Shown: positions 6,131 to 11,069 of the stretch, piece by piece
Layout of the letters: the number at the start of each line of letters is the position of its first letter
How positions within the stretch are numbered: position 1 is the stretch's first letter
DNA from: Candidatus Omnitrophota bacterium
GTDB lineage: Bacteria > Omnitrophota > Gorgyraeia > Duberdicusellales > 4484-171
NCBI GenBank assembly: GCA_023135855.1
Contig: JAGLSH010000018.1
Coordinates: forward strand, 1 to 11,069
Length of the DNA stretch: 11,069 bases
Reading direction: 5' to 3'
Notes under the pieces: generated by a model
What the model was told of the DNA's origin: nothing
Databases searched by the model: none
The model's input: the letters and a program-made list of their open reading frames with translations, nothing else
Program-made: the position numbers and the translations under genes

Positions 6131-6361
6131 CTATAGGTTTAAAGCCTTATTTATTGCTTCTTTGTCAAAACCAACAATAACCTCACTGCCAATAACAATT
6201 GTTGGCACACCCATTTGTCCCGAAACCTTTATCATTTCATCAGCAGCAGCTTTATCGAGGGAAACATCTATGCCTTGGAAAGAAATACTTTTAGAAGAAA
6301 GGTATTCTTTAACCATTGTACAGTAAGGACAAGTTGGCGTTGAATAAACTTTTACTTCCAC
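6131..6361 (-). CDS. Glutaredoxin-like (NrdH/YruB-type) protein
   Basis: A 76-residue thioredoxin-fold protein. The active site is Cys11-Pro-Tyr-Cys14 (STPTCPYC), the cis-proline is in MGVPTIVIG (Pro53), and the C-terminal VGFDKEAI segment matches glutaredoxin-like family members. It starts at GTG 6361 with AGGAGGG five bases upstream, two bases after the stop of the ferritin-like gene. It is expected to be a cytosolic thiol-disulfide carrier. Because the reductase two genes on is TrxR-like and no thioredoxin is present, this protein is the best candidate to link that reductase to ArsC or other targets (inference). Confidence 0.93.
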   Translation of the reverse strand: MEVKVYSTPTCPYCTMVKEYLSSKSISFQGIDVSLDKAAADEMIKVSGQMGVPTIVIGSEVIVGFDKEAINKALNL

Positions 6362-6362
6362 C

Positions 6363-6851
6363 TTAACCCTCCTTTTTTAAAAAATCTTTTAGAGCAACAA
6401 GACTAATTAGGTGTTTTCTTTCTTCACTAATAATCTTATCCAATGCTACTTGTTTTCCAGGTAAAACATACTCACGCAAAGCCGAATAAGTAAGAATTGA
6501 TTCTTTTTCTACAAATATTCCAAACTCAACAGCTTCAAGGCCATCACCAAACCCTTTTTCTATTTTTTCATCAATCAACTCCTGAGTAAAAATATACTCA
6601 CTAGCGATAGCTCTTAGGTAAGCCTCAAATTCACCTAAATTGAATTCATGAACAATGCATTCTCCAATATTATCAAGCATCTCCTGAAAAACCTTACCAT
6701 GAATCTCTTCTTGCTCTTTTAAGTACTTATACATTGATTTTAGCTTTTCCTTCTTAGTCTTATCCTCTAAAGTTTGATAAAGCTTTCTACCATTCTCTTC
6801 AATATTAATTGCAATCTCTATTATTTCCCGAGGATTAAAAGTATTTATCAT
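6363..6851 (-). CDS. Ferritin-like diiron protein (rubrerythrin-type domain, no rubredoxin tail)
   Basis: A 162-residue four-helix protein. Candidate diiron ligands appear helix by helix: Glu18/19 (IEENG), Glu48xxHis51 (EQEEIH), Glu115/117 (FVEKES) and Glu144xxHis147 (SEERKH). Two ExxH pairs are the ferritin/rubrerythrin signature. It lacks the rubredoxin domain found on the rubrerythrin encoded nearby, so it would need an external electron donor if it is a peroxidase; iron handling is another possibility. ATG at 6851 has AAGGAGGG upstream. It lies between superoxide reductase and glutaredoxin, consistent with a peroxide step following superoxide reduction. Confidence 0.88.
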   Translation of the reverse strand: MINTFNPREIIEIAINIEENGRKLYQTLEDKTKKEKLKSMYKYLKEQEEIHGKVFQEMLDNIGECIVHEFNLGEFEAYLRAIASEYIFTQELIDEKIEKGFGDGLEAVEFGIFVEKESILTYSALREYVLPGKQVALDKIISEERKHLISLVALKDFLKKEG

Positions 6852-6869
6852 TGCCCTCCTTTTGCTAAA

Positions 6870-7313
6870 CTACAAATTAACTTCGCTAATCCAGACACCA
6901 TGCACAGTGCAAAATTCTATAGCAGTGAGCTTACCTGTGCCAATCTTAAGATGAAGTGCTGCTGCTGGATTAAGCTTATCAGGCAATAAATGTACTCTTG
7001 CTATAAATGTTTTATCAATGTAAAAATCAACATGTTGTATGTAATGTTCTGTTTGCATCGGATGTTGAATTTGACCTATTTTAACATGCACATCCTGACA
7101 CCCTTCCGGAATTAATCCACATTTCTTAACAACAGTGATGCTGGGAATATGCTTTTTTTCTAGTTCACTTAAATTATTTGAATCTTGTGGAATTTTAATA
7201 GCATCCTCTTTCTCTAGAAAAGCTGTCTTAGGCGCACCACAAACCGGACAATTATCAGGTGCTTCTCCGTTTATCGATATAAATCCACAAACTTTACAAA
7301 CATGTCCTTTCAT
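6870..7313 (-). CDS. Superoxide reductase with N-terminal rubredoxin-like domain
   Basis: A 147-residue two-domain protein. Residues 1-33 form a short rubredoxin-like Fe(Cys)4 domain of the rubrerythrin-tail kind (Cys6, Cys9, Cys22, Cys25). Residues 48-147 form the superoxide reductase (neelaredoxin/desulfoferrodoxin centre II) domain: Glu52-Lys-Lys54-His55-Ile-Pro, His84 and His90 in HPMQTEHYI, and Cys135xxHis138 in EFCTVHGVW, giving the square-pyramidal Fe(His)4(Cys) site and the catalytic Glu/Lys pair. It reduces superoxide to peroxide without making oxygen. It differs from classical desulfoferrodoxin, whose N-terminal domain is desulforedoxin-like. ATG at 7313 has AGGAGG five bases upstream. 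Expression is probably controlled by the structured leader at 7318-7415. Confidence 0.95.
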   Translation of the reverse strand: MKGHVCKVCGFISINGEAPDNCPVCGAPKTAFLEKEDAIKIPQDSNNLSELEKKHIPSITVVKKCGLIPEGCQDVHVKIGQIQHPMQTEHYIQHVDFYIDKTFIARVHLLPDKLNPAAALHLKIGTGKLTAIEFCTVHGVWISEVNL

Positions 7314-7317
7314 AGCG

Positions 7318-7415
7318 ACCTCCTAATGAGCACATCCCTAAAGGGATAGTGCGAATTATCCCGATATCAAACTGCTATGAAAATTTATCCTAAATTTTCT
7401 TGCTGCTATCGGGAC
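7318..7415 (-). ncRNA. Candidate structured cis-regulatory leader of superoxide reductase
   Basis: The minus-strand RNA forms a closing helix GUCCCGAUA (7415-7407) with UAUCGGGAU (7366-7358), enclosing a hairpin GAAAAUUUA-GGA-UAAAUUUUC. It continues UAAU-UC, then the hairpin GCAC-U-AUCCC-UUUA-GGGAU-GUGC (7352-7330) with one bulged U, then UC-AUUA-GGAGG. UAAU can pair with AUUA, placing the ribosome site directly at the helix end. The rubrerythrin leader has the same plan with different stem bases. Riboswitch, protein-binding leader or DNA operator are all possible; I do not recognise the class. Confidence 0.6.
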
Positions 7416-7428
7416 TGACTCGACTAAA

Positions 7429-7458
7429 GGCTTTTGTGCGCTAACGCTTCAAAAGTCC
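7429..7458 (-). other. Hairpin just after the rubrerythrin stop
   Basis: GG(A)CUUUUG-AA-GCG-UUAG-CGC-A-CAAAAG-CC can fold into an 11-pair hairpin with a bulged A and a small internal loop, eight bases past the rubrerythrin stop codon. Only UUU follows, so it is a poor intrinsic terminator. It may protect the 3' end after processing or be part of the downstream leader. Confidence 0.45.
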
Positions 7459-7466
7459 AAGCCTCC

Positions 7467-8042
7467 TCAGTAATTTTCACAACGTATTTCAAAATGACCC
7501 TTAGGATGAGCACAAGCTGGGCATTTTTCTGGGGCATTCTTACCCTTATGCACATAACCACAATTACGGCACTTCCACTCACCTTCTGCGTCTTTATTGA
7601 ATACTTTATCTTCCTTTATATTTTTAACTAATTTACGATATCTCTTCTCGTGTTCTACTTCTACTTCAGCAATTTCTTTAAATAGATTAGCAATTTCCCC
7701 AAACCCTTCTTCTCTGGCAATATCGCCAGCCTCTTTATACAGCTTAGTCCACTCTAGATTTTCACCATTGGCAGAAGCTTCTAAGTTTTCAGCCGTATTC
7801 CCAATAATTCCTGCTGGATAGCTAGCCGTAATTTCAACTTCACCACCCTCTAGGAACTTAAAAAACTTCTTAGCATGTTCCTTCTCATTGTCAGCCGTCT
7901 CCAAAAAGATTGCGGCAATCTGCTCATACCCAGCTTTTTTAGCAACTGAAGAAAAATAAGTATAACGATTCCTAGCCTGTGACTCTCCAGCAAAAGAAGC
8001 CAATAAATTTTTTTCAGTTTTTGTTCCTTTTATACTCCCCAT
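7467..8042 (-). CDS. rbr: Rubrerythrin
   Basis: A 191-residue classical rubrerythrin: an N-terminal four-helix diiron domain with Glu20 (FAGESQARNRYTYF), Glu53xxHis56 (ADNEKEHAKKF) and a second ExxH near residue 130 (EVEVEHEKRY), followed by a C-terminal rubredoxin domain with Cys158, Cys161, Cys174 and Cys177. It reduces hydrogen peroxide to water with electrons from rubredoxin or NAD(P)H:rubredoxin reductase in the cytosol. ATG at 8042 follows AGGAGG by five bases, the same spacing as in the superoxide reductase gene. It lies between two leaders that share conserved blocks. Start, length and domains are normal for the family. Confidence 0.97.
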   Translation of the reverse strand: MGSIKGTKTEKNLLASFAGESQARNRYTYFSSVAKKAGYEQIAAIFLETADNEKEHAKKFFKFLEGGEVEITASYPAGIIGNTAENLEASANGENLEWTKLYKEAGDIAREEGFGEIANLFKEIAEVEVEHEKRYRKLVKNIKEDKVFNKDAEGEWKCRNCGYVHKGKNAPEKCPACAHPKGHFEIRCENY

Positions 8043-8047
8043 TAATG

Positions 8048-8194
8048 CCTCCTAATGAGATCAGTATTTTTTCAAGAAAAAATACTAGATCGAATTATCC
8101 CGAAGTCGCGTTTGGTAAATGTCAGACCCTTAGAAATTTTTCAATGAAAAATTTCACGGAAGAGATTCACCAAACATCCCTTGCGACGAGGGAC
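8048..8194 (-). ncRNA. Candidate structured cis-regulatory leader of rubrerythrin
   Basis: Same plan as the leader at 7318-7415. The closing helix pairs GUCCC (8194-8190) with GGGAU (8101-8097) and, after a UC/UUC internal loop, GUCGC (8187-8183) with GCGAC (8109-8105). Inside is a long hairpin based on GUUUGGU/ACCAAAC and tipped by GAAAUUUUU/AAAAAUUUC. Then comes UAAUUC, hairpin GAUC-U-AGUAUUUUUU-CUUG-AAAAAAUACU-GAUC (8091-8059) and UCAUUAGGAGG. Bases 8195-8235, back to the flavodiiron stop, hold a small AUUAG/CUAAU hairpin and no clear promoter. Confidence 0.6.
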
Positions 8195-8235
8195 ATATTA
8201 TTAGTAACTCTAATCTCTATTGTATGCGAACCTCT

Positions 8236-9396
8236 TTAGATAACTTTCTCTAGTTTCGCAGATAATTCAGCTAAAGCTTGCCTTTTAGGAACATACTGAA
8301 CTTTTATGCTATCTAATAATTGGAATCCGCAACTCTTTAAAACTTCTTGTATCTGAGCAATACTCTGCCCACCCCAACCATAAGAACCAAAACCTAAACC
8401 AATTCTATTTTTAGGTCCAAGTCCTTGCATATAATTTAAGAATGCTGCTACAGTAGGAAGAACAGAATTATTTAAAGTCGACGAACCAACGCAAATGTAT
8501 TTAGCAGTCAAAACTTTAGTCATGATATCTGAAATATGATTTTTTTTAAGATTAAGGAGTTCTGCTGGAATACCTTTATTGATAAAAACATTAGAAATTG
8601 TTTTAGCTATTATCTCAGTAGAACCCCACATTGTGTCATAGACAACAATAGCCCTCTCTTCGGTAGTATTATCAGCCCAACCCTTATATTTCTGGATAAT
8701 TTCACCTAAGTTTTTGCGCCAAATAATACCATGGCTAGGTGCAATCATGTCAATCTCCAATCCTGATAAAGCCTGGAGCGCTTTTTTAACTTGTGCTCCA
8801 AAGGGAAAAACTATATTAGCATAATATTTAGTAGCCTCTTGAATAACTATGTCAAAATCAAGTTGATCATCAAAACGTTCTGAAGAAGCGATGTGTTGAC
8901 CAAAAGCATCATTAGAAAGCAACAATTTGTCTTCGGGAATATAAGTAACCATAGAATCTGGCCAATGAACCATAGGAGTAAGTACAAATTGCAAATTCCT
9001 TTTACCAATATTGATTGAATCACCGCTGTTAACAACCTTGAAATTGAATTCTTGATCAAAATGTTTTCCTAAACCTTTCTGACCATTAGGAGATGCTACT
9101 ACTATAGCTTTGTTAGCAACTTTAGTAATCTTTGGCAAACATCCAGAGTGATCCATCTCAGTATGATTAGATACAATGTAATCGATTTTAGCCGGATCTA
9201 TAACACTACTTATCCTAGCCAGCATTTCATCATGAAGATAGTGTTTAACTGTATCAACCAATACTATTTTCTCATCAAAAATTAAGTAAGCATTATAAGT
9301 GCTTCCCCTTTGGGTTCGATACCCATGGAAATCTTCTAAGCCTTGATCAATACCGCCTACCCAATAAATACCTTTTTTAATCTCAACTGCTTTCAT
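8236..9396 (-). CDS. Flavodiiron protein (rubredoxin:oxygen/NO oxidoreductase)
   Basis: A 386-residue A-type flavodiiron protein. The metallo-beta-lactamase-like domain (1 to about 245) carries the diiron ligands His78-x-Glu80-x-Asp82-His83, His144 (MVHWPDS), Asp163 (SNDAFG) and a later His in PSHGIIW. The flavodoxin domain (about 250-386) begins AIVVYDTMWGSTEIIAKTI, the FMN phosphate loop. It reduces O2 to water and/or NO to N2O with electrons from rubredoxin. The gene lies 14 bases after the rubredoxin stop and has only a weak ribosome site, so translation is likely coupled to rubredoxin. O2 versus NO preference cannot be read from the sequence; the HCP neighbour makes NO relevant. Confidence 0.96.
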   Translation of the reverse strand: MKAVEIKKGIYWVGGIDQGLEDFHGYRTQRGSTYNAYLIFDEKIVLVDTVKHYLHDEMLARISSVIDPAKIDYIVSNHTEMDHSGCLPKITKVANKAIVVASPNGQKGLGKHFDQEFNFKVVNSGDSINIGKRNLQFVLTPMVHWPDSMVTYIPEDKLLLSNDAFGQHIASSERFDDQLDFDIVIQEATKYYANIVFPFGAQVKKALQALSGLEIDMIAPSHGIIWRKNLGEIIQKYKGWADNTTEERAIVVYDTMWGSTEIIAKTISNVFINKGIPAELLNLKKNHISDIMTKVLTAKYICVGSSTLNNSVLPTVAAFLNYMQGLGPKNRIGLGFGSYGWGGQSIAQIQEVLKSCGFQLLDSIKVQYVPKRQALAELSAKLEKVI

Positions 9397-9410
9397 TTAG
9401 ATTAATTCTT

Positions 9411-9551
9411 TTATTCAATTTCTTCAAACTGATCTTTTCCTACTCCACACTCAGGACAAACCCAATCATCAGGTAAATTAGCAAATTCAATATTATCATT
9501 TTCAGCCGGATTATAAACATATTCACAAACCATACATCTATGCTTCTTCAT
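9411..9551 (-). CDS. Rubredoxin (short-loop form)
   Basis: A 46-residue rubredoxin. Iron ligands are CMVC (Cys6, Cys9) and CPEC (Cys32, Cys35), with the typical LPDDWVCPECG segment. The loop between the two knuckles is about seven residues shorter than in standard 52-54-residue rubredoxins, as in the known short rubredoxin of Desulfovibrio desulfuricans. ATG at 9551 has AGGAGG six bases upstream. It is the expected electron donor to the flavodiiron protein, rubrerythrin and superoxide reductase encoded downstream, and the expected acceptor from the flavoprotein reductase encoded just upstream. Confidence 0.97.
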   Translation of the reverse strand: MKKHRCMVCEYVYNPAENDNIEFANLPDDWVCPECGVGKDQFEEIE

Positions 9552-9564
9552 TATCTACCTCCTC

Positions 9565-10275
9565 TTAATAACCAATAAAATTCTCTACTTTTACCATATC
9601 TCCAACACATCCGATTCCAAAACAAACATTTTTCATTGCTAGAACCATACCAGGTGATCCAAAAATAAAGAAAATTCGTTGTTTAAGTTCACAAATATTA
9701 TTAATTAAAAATTGCTGATCAATTATACCAGAAAAACACTTTTTATCTTTAGGCACACAATCCGTAATTGCATACACCGGTTTAATGTTTGGATTTCTCT
9801 GGCTCCAATCATCAATTTGAGCTTTAAAGGCTATGTCTTCCTCAGTTCTATTAGAATACAACAAACAGATGTCAGTATCAAGATTTTTACTCACAATATA
9901 TTCTAATATCGAAATAACCGGAGTTATGCCTATTCCACCAATTAAAAACCCGATTTTAGCATATTCATCCTTAAAAATGCAATTTCCCATCGGAGCTTTA
10001 ATTAAAATTCTATCACCTATTTTTAGATTAACCAAAGCTTGAGAAAATTCACTACCGGATATTCTCTTGGTTACTTCAAAATACTCCTTACCAGGAGCTG
10101 AAGAGAAGGAAAGGAATTTATTTAAATCAGAATTATTCCTATTCTCTTGATCAAAAATAAGCTTAAGAAACTGTCCCGGTAAAAACTCTATCTTTTCATC
10201 AGGCTTAAACCGAAAACTCTCAACTGTTGAAGCCCGTCTTATCCTTTCACTAAGTATTGCCTGGATTTCTTTCAT
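9565..10275 (-). CDS. FNR-family FAD/NAD(P) oxidoreductase, possible rubredoxin reductase
   Basis: A 236-residue flavoprotein of the ferredoxin-NADP reductase superfamily. The FAD domain (1 to about 100) holds KFLSFSSAP (53-61) in place of the usual RxYS FAD motif, so the conserved Arg is Lys. The nucleotide domain starts at FLIGGIGITP (110-119) and ends with FIFGSPGMV and a terminal ENFIGY, the expected family ending. No 2Fe-2S domain is attached. The C-terminal part contains CFGIGC, a possible redox pair. It is encoded 13 bases before rubredoxin, so the simplest role is NAD(P)H:rubredoxin reductase, or donor to the upstream HCP; this is inference. ATG at 10275 has no clear ribosome site and lies ten bases after the HCP stop. 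Confidence 0.88.
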   Translation of the reverse strand: MKEIQAILSERIRRASTVESFRFKPDEKIEFLPGQFLKLIFDQENRNNSDLNKFLSFSSAPGKEYFEVTKRISGSEFSQALVNLKIGDRILIKAPMGNCIFKDEYAKIGFLIGGIGITPVISILEYIVSKNLDTDICLLYSNRTEEDIAFKAQIDDWSQRNPNIKPVYAITDCVPKDKKCFSGIIDQQFLINNICELKQRIFFIFGSPGMVLAMKNVCFGIGCVGDMVKVENFIGY

Positions 10276-10285
10276 TGTGATAAAC

Positions 10286-11069
10286 TTATTTTGTTATCTC
10301 TGCTTCTCCAACCATTGCCGTAATGTCACTCTTAACGTCTCCAATTGGTTTTATATCAAATTTCTCAACTAAAACTCCTATTACAGCAGGTGACAAAAAT
10401 GCTGGCAAAGTCGGACCTAACCTAATTCCTTTCACTCCTAAAGATAAAAGAGCCAAAAGTACTGTTACTGCTTTTTGTTCATACCAAGCAATATCATAAG
10501 AAATTGGTAATTCATTAATATCCTTCAAACCAAAAACCTCTTTTAACTTTAAAGCAACAACTACTAGAGAATAAGAATCATTACACTGTCCAGTATCAAG
10601 TACTCGAGGAATACCACCAATATCACCAAGATCCAACTTATTGTAACGATATTTAGCACAACCAGCTGTAAGAATCACTGTATCTTTGGGTAACTCCTCA
10701 GCAACTTCAGTAAAATAACTTCTCGAAGCTCCTCGGCCATAACACCCAGCCATAACAACAAACTGTTTTATTGCTCCAGATTTAATTGCCTCTATAATCT
10801 TATCAGCCAAAGAAAGTACTTGATTGTGAGCAAAACCACCAACTATTTCTCCAGCTTCAATTTCTTTTGGTGGTTGGCATTGTTTTGCTAATTCAATTAT
10901 TTCTGAGAAGTCTTTTTCTTGACCATTATTGCGATCGGATATGTGTTTTACTCCTGGATAACCAGCTAAGCCAGTAGTAAAAATTCTATCTTTATAAGAA
11001 TCTTTAACCGGAGTGATACAATTTGTAGTCATTAGAATCGGACCATTAAATTTTTCAAATTCTTCTTTT
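10286..11069 (-). CDS. hcp: Hybrid cluster protein (hydroxylamine reductase/NO-protection), 5' end cut off
   Basis: The C-terminal roughly 260 residues of HCP; the frame is open to the window edge (FEKFNGPILMTTNC before the internal Met at 11032). Visible hybrid-cluster ligands, by family alignment: Cys in TTNCITP, Cys in VMAGCYGRG, Cys in LTAGCAKYRYN, Cys in DTGQCNDSYS, and the Glu and Lys of WYEQKAV. The N-terminal Fe-S cysteines and the His/Glu ligands are outside the window. HCP reduces hydroxylamine in vitro and NO in vivo, and acts in nitrosative stress. Tyr replaces the common Asp in GCDGR. The flavoprotein encoded ten bases downstream is positioned to act as its reductase, in the way Hcr partners Hcp in enterobacteria, although it lacks the Hcr Fe-S domain. 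Confidence 0.95.
   Translation of the reverse strand, partial: KEEFEKFNGPILMTTNCITPVKDSYKDRIFTTGLAGYPGVKHISDRNNGQEKDFSEIIELAKQCQPPKEIEAGEIVGGFAHNQVLSLADKIIEAIKSGAIKQFVVMAGCYGRGASRSYFTEVAEELPKDTVILTAGCAKYRYNKLDLGDIGGIPRVLDTGQCNDSYSLVVVALKLKEVFGLKDINELPISYDIAWYEQKAVTVLLALLSLGVKGIRLGPTLPAFLSPAVIGVLVEKFDIKPIGDVKSDITAMVGEAEITK

Noticed and set aside
8059..8091. AGTATTTTTT/AAAAAATACT hairpin as an intrinsic terminator
   Set aside because: No U tract follows; the hairpin leads straight into the ribosome site of rubrerythrin and has a counterpart in the other leader.
7318..8194. The shared leader blocks as remnants of an insertion sequence or dispersed DNA repeat
   Set aside because: The shared parts are short blocks in fixed register with the ribosome site and start codon, while intervening stems differ but keep their pairing; no terminal repeats or target duplications are seen.
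8847..9059. Minus-strand frame inside the flavodiiron gene
   Set aside because: It is an out-of-frame shadow of the intact 386-residue flavodiiron protein.

Overview
The window is AT-rich and every supported gene lies on the minus strand, so transcription runs from high to low coordinates. The content points to a strict anaerobe that must survive oxygen, peroxide, superoxide, nitric oxide and metal(loid) exposure: hybrid cluster protein, flavodiiron protein, rubredoxin, rubrerythrin, superoxide reductase, DUF5320 and NifX-like proteins. Shine-Dalgarno sequences are strong and one promoter is a near-consensus sigma-70/A type, so it is a bacterium. The phylum cannot be fixed from sequence reading alone; a Clostridia-like or candidate-phylum lineage (for example Omnitrophota-like) would fit.

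Region 1 (11069 to 6363) is an oxygen and nitrosative stress island. In transcription order it holds the C-terminal half of hybrid cluster protein, a small FAD/NAD(P) reductase, a 46-residue rubredoxin, a flavodiiron oxidase, rubrerythrin, a rubredoxin-domain/superoxide reductase fusion, and a ferritin-like protein. Inferred logic: the reductase passes NAD(P)H electrons to rubredoxin, which feeds the flavodiiron protein (O2 or NO to water or N2O), rubrerythrin (peroxide) and superoxide reductase, while HCP handles NO or hydroxylamine. Rubrerythrin and superoxide reductase are each preceded by a long leader. The two leaders share two 12-base blocks bracketing a hairpin whose bases differ but whose shape, including a bulged U, is preserved. 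I regard this as the most novel signal in the window.

Region 2 (6361 to 2843) is a thiol-redox and metal(loid) module: glutaredoxin-like protein, YHS-domain permease of the ArsP/DUF318 type, a thioredoxin-reductase-like flavoprotein, a PNPOx-like flavin protein, an ArsC-type arsenate reductase and a half-size GDT1/UPF0016 transporter. The arsC reading frame has no ordinary start codon before its catalytic cysteine. It is open back into an A9 run at the end of the upstream gene, so slippage, a non-standard start or an assembly error must be considered.

Region 3 (2672 to 1) is a separate unit driven by a clear promoter (TTGACA, 17 bp, TATATT) with a Fur-type 7-1-7 box at the presumed transcription start. 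It encodes a Fur-family regulator, then, behind a second and perfect 7-1-7 palindrome, DUF5320 protein, two NifX-like proteins, a ferredoxin lacking one expected cysteine, a frameshifted DUF5320/zinc-ribbon gene and a SAM-dependent methyltransferase that runs off the window. The 170 bases between 2673 and 2842 hold no gene, terminator or RNA that I can support. No tRNA, rRNA, CRISPR array or insertion sequence was seen.
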